DNA from: Allantophomopsis cytisporea
Taxonomy: Eukaryota > Ascomycota > Leotiomycetes > Phacidiales > Phacidiaceae
DNA length: 64,000 nt
Direction: 5' to 3'
NCBI GenBank assembly: GCA_024752435.1
Contig: CP103031.1
Coordinates: forward strand, 1,608,001 to 1,672,000
Numbering within the stretch: the stretch's first letter is position 1; every line of letters begins with the position of its first letter. The notes under the pieces are model-generated. The model saw only the letters and a list, made by a program, of their open reading frames with translations. It did not search any database and was not told where the DNA came from. The position numbers and the translations under genes are program-made. Shown piece after piece: positions 10,748 through 21,847 of the stretch.

Positions 10748-12255
10748 ATGACCATGAAAGCCATACGAAATCTCGCATCAAGGCGGCCAATTGGTGACTT
10801 TGTATGCCAGAGCTGCACATACCGTCTGAGACGGCAAAATAGAGCTTATGCAACTACAACGACGTCGACGCCAGAAATCTACGATGTATGACTTACTTTT
10901 CCAATTTTCGAATTCCATTGACCATTCTTTAGGTAGTCTGTGTAGGAGGCGGTCCAGCTGGACTCTCTTTACTTGCCGCTCTCCGGTCAACCGCTGCAAC
11001 AGCTGGCCTCAAAGTTGCCCTCGTTGAATCACAGGATCTCAGCCGAACGCGCAATTGGAATCTCCCAGCCACGCAATATTCGAATCGATGCAGTTCTCTC
11101 ACTCCGGCTTCTGTTGCATTCCTCGACAATATAGGCGCTTGGAACCACATCAAGCGAGAACGTGTACAGGGCTATGAAGAGATGCAGGTGTGGGATGGGG
11201 TCTCTGGAGAGAGGATCGAGTTCGATTGGAGAGGCGAACAGGGAAAAACGATCGCATACATGACGGAAAATTTGAACCTTACAAGCGCGCTATTGAGTAG
11301 GCTAGAGGAGGTCGGTGGTGTGAGTGTGTTCGATAATACGAAGGTAGAGGATATACAATTTGGAGAAGAAACTGAAGTCGCGGATTTGAGCCAATGGCCG
11401 ACAGTATCTCTGTCTTCTGGCAAGAAGATTGCTGCGAGATTACTCGTCGGTGCAGACGGAGCGAATAGTCCTGTGCGAGCATTTGCAGGAATTGATAGCA
11501 AAGGCTGGGATTATCAGAGGCATGGAGTGGTAGCCACTGTACGGCTGGAGGGCGATGCGCGCGTTCCTACAGCTTTCCAAAGATTTCTACCTACAGGACC
11601 TATCGCCCTTTTACCCCTTCCAGATAATTTTGCAACACTGGTTTGGTCGACTACTCCGCCCCTTGCAGCTCACCTCAAGACCCTTTCTGAAGCAGATTTC
11701 ACCGCCCTGGTAAACGCTGCCTTTAGATTATCACCTGTCGATTTGAAATACTTGCACACGATCTCCTCTGGCCAAGTAGACGAATATCTCTGGCGTCTCA
11801 AGCATACCACTTTCTCTACCGTTCCCTCAACAATAACATCTGTGCAAGAAGGAAGTATAGCATCCTTCCCGCTCAAGCTTCGTCACGCAGACACATACAT
11901 CGGCGAGCGAATTGCACTTGTGGGAGACGCTGCTCATACTATCCACCCTCTCGCTGGCCAAGGTTTGAATCAAGGTCAGGGTGACGTTCAGTCTCTCTCC
12001 AAAACTATCGAGTACGCGGCAACTCATGGAATGGATATAGGTACCAGCATGAGCTTGGAACGATACAACTCGGAGAGATATGCAGCAAACCATCTGCTTC
12101 TTGGGGTAGTTGACAAGTTGCACAAGGTATATGCTACGGACAGTGCACCTATTGTCGGGCTGAGGAGTCTAGGATTGAAAGCAGTCAATTCTTTGGGGCC
12201 ATTGAAGGGTTTCTTCATGAATCAAGCGGCTGGAACTGGGGTTAAGTTGTTCTAG
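10748..12255 (+). CDS. COQ6: ubiquinone biosynthesis monooxygenase COQ6
   Basis: Two exons, 10748-10885 and 10933-12255, with a 47-nt intron; 486 residues (yeast Coq6 is 479). The first 40 residues are basic and Ser/Thr-rich with few acidic residues, a plausible mitochondrial presequence. FAD motifs: VVCVGGGPAGLSLLAAL right after the intron, the middle motif GADGANSPVR, and GDAAHTIHPLAGQGLNQG near residue 400, the class A flavoprotein hydroxylase signature with the COQ6-like LNQG. The family hydroxylates the ring at C5 during coenzyme Q synthesis on the inner mitochondrial membrane. A second ATG at 10754 is a possible alternative start. Confidence 0.95.
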
Positions 12256-12453
12256 ATGAGTATGTCATGGAACTTCAACGTAAGTGTATTATATTTATCA
12301 ATCACTATTTATTTATCAGTCCTGCTTGACCAAGAACATTTATTGATATCGGGTTGATTGTCTAAGCAATTCAGTAGCACCCTACAAACCCCCACCCCAA
12401 TCCAAAGCTCCAAACCATACTCCTTTAACAAGCCTCCCAACCCCTTCTCACAA

Positions 12454-12801
12454 TCACGAAGTCTTCAGATCAAACCAAGCCATTGGTCTGAATTGTCCGT
12501 TGACCCATCCGACACCCCAAACATTGCCCACATTTTGTGCTGCGCACCTCTTCAAGACTTTCCAATCGCCGATTGTATGATCCATGATTGCAATCAGGCC
12601 TTGCCCTTTCTTCATTGAGAACGAGTTCTCAACGCCATCAGAACGACGGCATCTAGGACAGGGGATGGAGAGAAGAACGGTGTAGTTGGTGATATGTGGC
12701 GGTGGCTCAAGGTGCAAGACTGCGGGGGAAGCGGTGCATGAGATGGTTGGCCCTATGCCGTAGTGGGTGCAGGAGTGCATGTAGATGTTGCGTCTGCACA
12801 T
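12454..12801 (-). CDS. small Cys/His-motif protein, unknown
   Basis: A 115-residue frame beginning MCRRNIYMHSCTHYG. Cys2, Cys11, His13, Cys22, then Cys48 and Cys51 (CPRC) form a probable metal-binding layout. The neighbouring gene at 15514 starts with the same spacing (C2, C11, H13, C22, C49, C52), which is the main support for calling this real. The C-terminal half (GDWKVLKRCAAQNVGNVWGV) has no feature I recognise. The frame continues 16 codons upstream, but the MC start is preferred because the paired gene starts the same way. The gene ends 198 bp from the COQ6 stop in convergent orientation. Function unknown; zinc binding is inference. Confidence 0.6.
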   Translation of the reverse strand: MCRRNIYMHSCTHYGIGPTISCTASPAVLHLEPPPHITNYTVLLSIPCPRCRRSDGVENSFSMKKGQGLIAIMDHTIGDWKVLKRCAAQNVGNVWGVGWVNGQFRPMAWFDLKTS

Positions 12802-15513
12802 ATTGTGAAATGCGGTGAGTGGGAACGAAATTATGAGGGCGGTCTGCACTGCCTAATATATCGTGCCGATTGCTCGTAAATTCGATGGTGATCGTGCTTG
12901 TGATTTTCGAGATGGAAGATCTTTGAGATGAGGTTCTCGATGAACGTGGGATTTGGAGACAAGGGCCAGAAGATGACTGCTTGTTCACATGAAGATCTCC
13001 GGATATATAGCTCGTGATACGGACCGTAATGTGACTTGTTATGCGACTCGTGGTGCAACTCGTGATGGGATGTTTGTTAAAAAGTTGATAGGTTCTCTTC
13101 GCTTGAAATAAAAATATTTGGTCTCGATGTTTGTCAAAAAACAGCCCGTGAATCGCTACATGTTACGACGACTCCCCTTATATATTCTTATGAGATTAAC
13201 ATGAATACACCGCCTCGGAATGATTAGAGTTTTCGGAATTCTATTATTGAGCTGATACGAATATGTAGGAACTGTAACCATTGACCGGTTTGTTTAGATT
13301 GCTTGTTCAAGTCTCCGAAGCTGATCCCGACGGCTGAAGATGATGTAGTGTAAGCTTTTGAAGAATGGAAGTGGTAATGATGCGACTTAAATGCGATCAG
13401 AAGGTACATACGAAGTATGAGGTTACAATATTGCGGCCGTCATGCAAGTTGTGTCACATTAGCCGCCCAACCAAATACTGCGGTGATTCAATTCTCCGTA
13501 TCTCACAAGGATATGCTTGAACCATAAAAAAATCTATCAGCAAGCTCTGTTTGGTTATGAGCTTTCGAGAGGCTTAGCTATCTTTGGCTAAATTATTTGG
13601 TGATGAGAATGCATCGTTGATATTCCGGAATACTCCAATTTCATTTGTGGTCCTCCAATCGGGACCAGACACACTTAAAGGGTAACTGAAGAGACCTCAA
13701 AGCCATATGACTTTTCAAGATACTATGTACAAGTAACTTCATATGGTTTCTGTGGTTTGACATTTCCTTGATGTTTCAGATATACTTATATATTATGCGC
13801 CATTTGAATTCCAAGTGAATCCCTACCAAGCTGGATACCCAACACTCGAGATGAAGTAGATTTGAGATATGTTTCAAACTCAACGAAGTCAGGTTTTGGA
13901 CTGTTGGAACTGTTTACCTAAAAGGATTGTCTATGATGTTCAAGTGAAGTGAAGGCATCCTCCTATCTTCAAGAGATCTGAAAAAGCAGTGCCACATACC
14001 ATCACGAATAATACGTCACAAATAGAATTATCTCCTGGACATCTGAGTGTCTTAGTAACTGCTTTGTGAATTTTTATCTGGAGATCTATGGGCAAATTTC
14101 AAGTGCTCATCTTGAAATTGTATTGGAGTTCTGAGACCCTGGTAGATTATTGACACTTCAATTCTTCAATATGATATATCAAGCACAAATCTTTCTCAGT
14201 CTATTCTACTAAGAAATTAATTGCACTTCCAGTTTCTCTTTGCAAATACATGGACGAAGCGCGGTCGGGTTCTATAATCGGCATCTGGAAGTTTTGCACA
14301 GCGCTCAGCGTGGCCTTACAACGCATTCTACTTCGAGTGCTACGATCCAGCTTATGAGGCATCAAGCTCTTTAATAGCACCGTCGAAATAATCGTCATCA
14401 AGCAAGTCACTCATCACCGAGTAAGAATTTCTCGCATGTATTCCACAACTAGCTTTGAGTCTAAGCTTTAAAACGGTGTCTTCTGCAGACACCATCTCTC
14501 AGTCTTCTCCGGATCATCTCTTCCCTCCAGGTTGCACCCAGAGCTCTTGTCTTTCCAACTACAATCACTTCCTTAACATATGCAAACCCTATTCTCAAAT
14601 TTACGCTCGCAGCTTCTCTACTCACTTACATCACATTTGTCCGATCAACCAAAACTCTTATAGGTAATTCCCATTCACATCATATCTTATTGGCTCTCAG
14701 TTGGACCTCTCTGTACAGAACTACAATCTTCAACTTACATCTCGTGTCTACTCCTTCAAGGCATTCCACAACCATACGAGCTGCATATATTGGCTTCTAC
14801 CAAAGAGAGCATTTCCACATTGGGCACCTCGGGCAACGTAAACTGTCTTGATCGGTATTGACTCTGCAGCGCCATATCTTGAGTTTAGATCGGCTCGTTG
14901 GTCTGGTTCAAGCTATTATTGTCGCAGCTAACAAGTCACTGTGCCTCTTGCCACGATTTCTGACTTCAGAGATCACAGGATCCTCACTTTACAAGTTCTT
15001 CCAGCAACCTGGCGAGACAACCACTTCTTAGAAAGTTATATCTCATACACTACTTCAAGTTGCTTGTGTGTCAGTCCATTATTAGTAATATCTCAGCCAA
15101 ACAGGTTGAGCACTGAATACCAAGCACCGAGCACTCGAAGAAAGACTCCGTCCGCGACGGACCATCATACTGGAAACACATCTACCACAAGCTCGAAACA
15201 ATAAGTTTGCTCCTCCCTACAACTCGCAGGTGTCATCAACATATCAGAACTCCTACATGGTTGTGATATCTACCTAGGATATCATACTTGAGTCGAGGTC
15301 AGTACCAGCCTCGATACATAGTTGGATTTCGAGCATTTATCGTCAGCTCGAACTCAAACCCGGCACTTATTAAGTGCAGCCTCAGCTATACTGAATCAAC
15401 CGTTTATTTTGTTGTTCACTTACGAAGTGAGACTGATAACCGGCGCTTGCTCAATAAGTAAATACTAACTAACAGCCCTTAGAGGTCATCACAGGTGCCA
15501 GAGTATTACCGAG
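12802..15513. other. 2.7-kb region without a supported gene
   Basis: AT-rich, with only short unsupported open frames on both strands. The 3' part, from about 14400, is C/T- and CA-rich and may be a long leader or promoter of the gene at 15514. I saw no transposon termini, tRNA or tandem array. Confidence 0.4.
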
Positions 15514-17253
15514 ATGTGCTATAACTACTATGTCAGCTACGTGTGCGGACACTCCTGGCCACCAGTTTTTCATGCTTGCCCATTGACACAACAAGTAAAT
15601 TCACCGTTTACTCGCTGTGCGATCCCTGCACGTCACTTCAAGCAAGAAAACAATTACTGTCCGCCATGCTTCCGGGTTGTGTGGTCAAAGAACATACTTG
15701 ACCAAGAAGATAAAATCCATCGAGAATGGCATACGACCAGAGGCCACTGTTGGATTCCTGGTTGCAACGATCCATTCAGACTCCAGCAAGGAGGTCCTGA
15801 TTCTTTTGAGGCGGATATCGCCAAAGATACTCAAACAGCAGGAGTAGGAAGCCAATTTCATGAATCTCATATGGCAGAATCTCAGGCGCCAAAAGCTCAG
15901 GTATCAGAACCGCAGGCTAGAGGCACCGAGAGTGGAGTACCAAGTTCTCAAATGAATGAAGATCCAGGAAGCAATACACAAGGATCTCAAAATGATAGAG
16001 CCGCACCTCCTACACATAGCGACTTTTTGTCAGCTGAAGCTAAATATCACCTAAGCCAAGCTATTCCTCAACATTTGGTTCCGGATCGTCCAAGACCTGA
16101 CCCTCCTGCTAATCTTGAATCCCTTGCTCCTCGAGGTTTCCCCCCCGGGGGTTATACATTCGGCTACCCCTACAACCACGGTGCTTGGGAGGCACCAACA
16201 GCACCAACGAACTATGGTCTACCTAATCCAAATCACCTCACAGTAGCTGAAGAGTTCCATCCGTCAGTCTCCAGTCAACATCAGACATTTCACCAGCCAG
16301 CTGCGACCTCACAAAGCTCTAATCAACGACCAACTCCCCAACGGCAACCTGGTCATGCTTCCAACCAGCCTTCAGCCGCCGTAGCACAGCCATCCAGCCA
16401 TTCTTCCGATCAGAGATCAAAGTCTCAACAAGGCAAACAATCCGGTGCTCCTATCACTCCATCTGACACTCTTTCTCGTACTTTAGGATATCCATTGGAA
16501 CCTCAATCATTGCAGAATTTGCAGCAAGCCCCATTAGGAGAAACGCATCTCAGATACAATAATGGTCAAGTTCACCATGTCTTCCCACCTACCCACACTG
16601 GTATACACCAGGAGAATGTCAGCGAACAACATAGCCATTTCTCCGGCACCGAGTCAGCATCTGGTTCGGGACATGAGGCCCAACATACCTCAAGTCGAGG
16701 CCACAAAGGCACTCAAACCCACAATCAACCTCTTGCAACCGGGGTGACCCTCATCGACCACCGCTTCGGCATCGGCGACTCAAGTATGCCAGGCTTGTTG
16801 ACCGGACTTCCCTTTCCACTGGAGCTTCATGAGTTGCAAGTCCGCGATCGACACATAGCCGGCGTCTATCCCCATCCTTATGGCACCCGAGGGGTTGTTA
16901 CGCAAGGTCATAGAAGACCTCGCAGTAGTGGAAAGAGCAAGGCTAAAGCTACAGAAACCGAGGCAAGACAGCTGTCTGGAGAGAATACAGAGACAGGCAT
17001 TGATCCCGGAGACACCAATGAAGTAGGAGAAATTCCTACTGACGAAGTTCCAAGAGAGTATGTGGGATACCAGATCGGTCTGGGAGAGATTGTGTATGCT
17101 GACGATCATGGTGATCGGTACGAGGAGCAGGAGGGAGGGTTGGTTTCAGGTAATACAGATGTTCCATATCGCGGAGATACTTTTACTCCCAAGTCCGAAC
17201 GTCACGTTTGGGATGAGGCTGAGGTCCCTCGTCGGGCTCGATCGCTATACTAG
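15514..17253 (+). CDS. Cys/His N-terminal domain, low-complexity protein, unknown
   Basis: An uninterrupted 579-codon frame. The N-terminal 85 residues are Cys/His-rich: MCYNYYVSYVCGH, C22, C35, CPPC at 49-52, H73, H78, C79 and C84, a likely zinc-binding module. The next 400 residues are Gln, Ser, Pro and His-rich with few hydrophobics (repeated SQ, QPS and HQ patterns), so probably disordered. The last 80 are acidic with Gly. The basic cluster RRPRSSGKSKAK near residue 470 could be a nuclear signal. No catalytic domain is visible. Long low-complexity composition over a single clean frame and the shared N-terminal motif make it a real gene, but no function can be assigned. Confidence 0.75.
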   Translation: MCYNYYVSYVCGHSWPPVFHACPLTQQVNSPFTRCAIPARHFKQENNYCPPCFRVVWSKNILDQEDKIHREWHTTRGHCWIPGCNDPFRLQQGGPDSFEADIAKDTQTAGVGSQFHESHMAESQAPKAQVSEPQARGTESGVPSSQMNEDPGSNTQGSQNDRAAPPTHSDFLSAEAKYHLSQAIPQHLVPDRPRPDPPANLESLAPRGFPPGGYTFGYPYNHGAWEAPTAPTNYGLPNPNHLTVAEEFHPSVSSQHQTFHQPAATSQSSNQRPTPQRQPGHASNQPSAAVAQPSSHSSDQRSKSQQGKQSGAPITPSDTLSRTLGYPLEPQSLQNLQQAPLGETHLRYNNGQVHHVFPPTHTGIHQENVSEQHSHFSGTESASGSGHEAQHTSSRGHKGTQTHNQPLATGVTLIDHRFGIGDSSMPGLLTGLPFPLELHELQVRDRHIAGVYPHPYGTRGVVTQGHRRPRSSGKSKAKATETEARQLSGENTETGIDPGDTNEVGEIPTDEVPREYVGYQIGLGEIVYADDHGDRYEEQEGGLVSGNTDVPYRGDTFTPKSERHVWDEAEVPRRARSLY

Positions 17254-17763
17254 GTTTGTGACAGACAGGTAGTAAGAGGCTATCACTCTTGAAGACAGCG
17301 GCTCAACAAGCACATCGATTCCACTACTTCTATCATACTTGGTTCTCCCAAACCTGCTTTAGCAGATTGGAAGTCAGATTCTTCTTACGGTTACGATGCG
17401 ATGGTTCACATCAGTGTGACGTTTATTAGTTGGCATTGCTAAGGCTACCAACACGAATGTACAAACAGGATATGCAGCACTCTGCTCTTCTCATCACCAC
17501 ACCTCTCAACCAACCCTTTATTTACATTTCCTTGATCGGTGTTTTCTTTACGATTTCTTTTCTGTCGAGGGGTCAGCTTTCTGGAATTTTGGAGGCTTGC
17601 ATGGATTTCCTTGGTTTCTTGCATTGATCTTAGAGAAGATAACTTCATTATTTTGGAGAAAGTTGGGGACAGGATGAAGGAATCAGAAGAAAGGCATGGA
17701 GGAGCAGTATCACAACCAGGAACCACATACCGATCACCACCATACTACGTACGAACCAGGCGC
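17254..17763. other. convergent 3' intergenic region
   Basis: Between the Cys/His low-complexity gene and the complex I gene; presumptive 3' UTRs only. Confidence 0.5.
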
Positions 17764-19302
17764 TTATCTATCAACCTCTCCGAACACCAAATCCATTGTA
17801 CCAATAATAGCGACCTGGAAGATTGTTAGCTTAAATCGAAGTCTACTAAATACGGTGGGGCACATACAGCATCAGCGAGCAAATGTCCTCTAGAGATTTG
17901 ATCGAAACCACCAAGGTGGGCGAAACCTGGAGCACGAATCTTGCATCGGTATGGTCTCTCGGAACCATCACTGACAACATACACACCCATTTCGCCCTTT
18001 GGAGCCTCGATAGCGGAGTAGGTATCTCCAGGTGGGACGGTGTAACCCTTGGTAAAGAGCAAGAAGTGGTGGATGAGGGCCTCCATGTTCTCCTTCATGG
18101 CAGCTCTTGGTGGTGGAGAGACCTTGTAGTCCTCCACACGAATTGGACCAGCAGGCATCTTGTTGAGACATTGGTGGATGATACGAAGGGACTGACGGAA
18201 CTCCTCCATTCTGCAGAGGTATCTGTCGTAGCAGTCACCGTTCACACCAACTGGAACATCAAACTCAACTTGGTCATAAGCATCATATGGCTGACTCTTG
18301 CGAACATCCCATGGCACACCAGATCCACGAAGCATAACACCAGTGAAGGAATAGTTCAATGCATCAGCGGCAGAAACAACACCAATTCCGCGGGTACGGC
18401 CAATCCAGATACGGTTGTCAGTCAAAAGCTCCTCAGTCTCATCGATACGGTCACCGAACTGGGTAGCCCACTGGTAGATGTCGTCAAGAAGACCGATTGG
18501 GATATCTTGGTGGACACCACCTGGTCTGATGTATGCAGCGTGGAGACGGGCTCCTGATACTCTCTCATAGAATTCCTTTTAGTTCATTAGTTTGCGTTCT
18601 TGCGATGACTTTAGGCATAAATAGATCAATCAAATTACATACCATCAACTTCTCACGTTCCTCGAAACCCCACAAGAAAGGTGTTAAAGCACCAACATCC
18701 ATGGCGTGAGACAAGACAGACATAAGGTGGTTCAAGATTCGGGTGATTTCACCGAACAATGTTCGAATCCACTTAGCACGCTCTGGAATCTCAATGTTAA
18801 GAAGCTTCTCAACAGCCAAGGAGAAGCACTGCTCATTTGTCATCATGGAAACATAATCCAATCGGTCGAAGTATGGCAGAGCCTGAAGGTACGTCTTGTA
18901 TTCGATCAACTTCTCGGTTCCGCGATGCAAGAGACCGACGTGGGGGTCAGATCGCACGATTTCCTCTCCATTGAGCTCCAAAATCAATCTCAACACACCG
19001 TGAGCGGCTGGATGCTGTGGACCGAAGTTGACCGTGTAATGTCTAATCTTTCGGTTTTCGATGTTCTCGCCATCTGGGAGGTTTGAGTCTGGGGTGATGT
19101 TCATGTGTTGTGGGTCATCCTTGTTCGTTGGGTGGGCGAAGTTCTCATCGACTGGAATGAGACGTGTGCCTTGGTATGGCTCAGCCTTGCGAGCAAGAGA
19201 TGAGGAGAGGGATCGAGTGGCTGCGCGTGGGAGGGAAATCGCTGGTCGAAGACAGAGGCGTTTGGCACTTTGGCCGGCCAGCCGGTAGATGGACGCGGCC
19301 AT
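17764..19302 (-). CDS. NADH:ubiquinone oxidoreductase 49 kDa subunit
   Basis: Three exons, 19302-18643, 18575-17868 and 17814-17764, give 472 residues. The last exon supplies only VAIIGTMDLVFGEVDR, the conserved C-terminus of the family, which settles the final intron. The N-terminus is Arg/Ser/Ala-rich, a mitochondrial presequence. Family motifs: HYTVNFGPQHPAAHGVLR (quinone-site loop), GLLHRGTEKL, the middle block with NRIWIGRTRGIG, and IRAPGFAHL near the C-terminus. This is the NDUFS2/NuoD homologue in the peripheral arm of complex I, close to the ubiquinone site. The introns are 67 and 53 nt. Confidence 0.97.
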
Positions 19303-20416
19303 TGTCGTCGATCGGATGGACTGTCGATTGAGGAGGAGGTATAGAGGAGATATGTAATTGTTACCTCAACCACGATGGCAGTTGGAAAGAGTGGAGAGCT
19401 TCAATTGACTGTTTGCCTTCACACGGGAATGTCTATGATGGTTGACATCGATTAAGCGTCCTTTTCGGGATTGGTGACTTTTGGTAGCTTTTGATTGGCT
19501 GGAGCTTTTACCGGGATCCTCATCATCAATCCAGCCGAATTGCTTCACGAATGAGCGATCATACATTCGTAACAATGATATTTTACTATGAGACAGATTA
19601 TGAGACTTGTAATAATTGACTACAACTTTCAATAATTTCTAAAAAGTTCTTCCATTATTTATCCAACATTTCTATGCTAGTTAACATTTTAATTGTTCCT
19701 ATTTGCTTGTTTCGCTTTGGTGGTGAAAGTAAAAAGTAGTAATTATAAGGTGCTTGGCTATTTTACTAGACAATCCATCGTCTGCTTATTGCACTATGAA
19801 CAGGGATATAAGAGAAGATAATAATGTCTAAAATATGCGGCAGCAGCGATATATTATACTGCCCAGTGAAAGTATTAAATGCCGAATATTCGCTGTGATA
19901 TTATTCTGTTCGAATCATTGTTTATCGATCAGTATATTGAAAACAAAAGCAAATCGGACATATATAAACCTATTACCTACTAATATTAAATCGGGAATAA
20001 AAAGGCTCCATCTGAGCTGTGATTTTCATACGGTGTGCCTTTTAGGAGGGTTATTAAACAGTAGCCATTCCGTAGGAAATATAATTGATCATAAAGTCAA
20101 GGATATGAATATTTTATTCCACCAGACAAGAGTGTCGCTCCGCACAGCTTTTAATATTACAAAACTAATCAAAGAGGTCATTTTCTCCTTATATTTCCCA
20201 GTCAAATGCAAATGCAAATGCAAATTCATCAAGATACTCACGATTTTAAGATATTGTGACTATCAAAGTTCTTATCACCCTTACGGCGGATGTATTTTTT
20301 TGACGCTAGCGTCGGCAGAACCTTTTCCCGCATATCCAAAATTATTTTGATATTCTTCGGCGGCGCATTGCGATAGCTTCAATCTCACCTCGAGCAAAGC
20401 ATTCGAGATTGTGACC
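19303..20416. promoter_or_regulatory. AT-rich divergent intergenic region
   Basis: Separates the divergent complex I and RPC40 genes. The section from about 19560 to 20280 is visibly more AT-rich than its neighbours. It contains a 171-codon plus-strand open frame (19835-20350) with no recognisable domain, which I do not annotate as a gene. A short run of AAATGC repeats lies at about 20204-20222. Confidence 0.45.
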
Positions 20417-21611
20417 ATGCCAAGAATTATCGAGCCCTCGGCAGCAGAAATTGCTCGTCGAAGAGTAAGCGACATCCATAAGAGATTCAACATTTTTGTG
20501 CTGGAAAATAAACTAATAGCGTATTCTCTAGATTGTCGGCGTCAATGCAGAAACGGTAACAAATGTGACCTCGACGGATTTTCCCCACCATTACCCTGGA
20601 GAAGACCATTCGTGGAATGTAAAACGCTTCCGCGACAATTTCGAGGTGAATTTCCACCACAATGAACCTCTCGATGCATCCTTTTCGCTCGTTGGAATCG
20701 ATGCCTCCGTCGCAAATGCCTTCCGCCGAATCCTGATCGCCGAAATCCCTACGCTGGCAATCGAGTATGTCTTCGTCAATAACAACACGTCTGTGATTCA
20801 GGATGAGGTCCTCGCGGCAAGATTAGGTCTGATCCCCTTGAAGGGCGGCAAGGAAGGACTCCTCAACTGGTTGAAATGGTACAGAAAGCCTACCGAGGAG
20901 GAACCGGAGCCAGGACCAAGTTATGATTACAACACGGTGACGCTGAGCTTGAAGGTGGAGTGTACGCGCAATGAAGATGCGGAGAAGGGCGAGACCGATC
21001 CATATAAGGCCTACCACAATGCGCATATCCACGCCAGCCAGATCGAATTTCATCCTATCGGTCGCCAAGAGGAGTTCTTTGCCGGCGAGAACGCTATCGC
21101 GCCTGTAAATCCAGATATTTTGGTTGCCAAGTTGAGACCGGGACAGGTCATTGATGTGGACATGCATGCCATCAAGGGTGTAGGCTCCGATCACGCAAAG
21201 TTCTCGCCAGTTGCAACTGCTAGTTACAGACTTCTCCCAACTATTGATATCCTGAAGCCGATCCTTGGTGAGGATGCAAAGAAGTTCGCCACCTGTTTCC
21301 CAAGAGGAGTAATTGGTTTTGAGGAGGTTACAAAGGACGAGGCTGCGACGAAGGGAAGCGGTTACGAGGGACACGAAGGCGAGCTGAAGGCAGTAGTCAA
21401 GGATACCATGAAGGATACTGTTAGCAGAGAATGTTTACGACATGAGGAGTTTGAAGGGAAGGTTAAGCTTGGCCGTATCAGGGACCACTTCATCTTCTCA
21501 ATTGAGAGTTCGGGGCAATGGGAAAGTGATGAGTTGTTCTTGGAGTCAATCAAGGTGTTGAAGGCCAAGTGTGAGAGAATGAAGAAGAACCTTGTTAGCA
21601 TGGGAAGATAG
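20417..21611 (+). CDS. RPC40: RNA polymerase I/III subunit RPAC1 (Rpc40)
   Basis: Two exons, 20417-20464 and 20532-21611; 375 residues. The first exon gives MPRIIEPSAAEIARRR and the second opens with IVGVNAETVTNVTSTDFP, matching the Rpc40 N-terminus. Alpha-like dimerisation motifs follow: VANAFRRILIAEIPTLAIEY and NNTSVIQDEVLAARLGLIPL. The C-terminal half contains the second dimerisation block (ESSGQWESDELFLESIKVL). This is the subunit shared by Pol I and Pol III that pairs with Rpc19 during assembly, in the nucleus and nucleolus. The 67-nt intron has an AACTAATAG branch region. Confidence 0.95.
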
Positions 21612-21847
21612 GCGGGAAGACGGAGTAATTTTGCAGCATTGAAGGCGTATGGGGCGTTGGCATGTTTAGAACGGACGGGTTTGGGAAGAGAATGGTATAA
21701 AAGCATTTTGTCTACCCGTGTAGATTCTGTCTATCTCCACGCGGTTATGAGTCAGGTGCATATTGAAAGTACATCACTTGGTGAGATTTGATGCAGTCTA
21801 CTTTTTGAATGACATTTTTCTAGCAACTGTTTATGTTCTTAAAACAC

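Noticed and set aside
17883..18557. 224-codon plus-strand open frame
   Set aside because: Exactly antisense to exon 2 of the complex I 49 kDa gene; a by-product of its codon bias.
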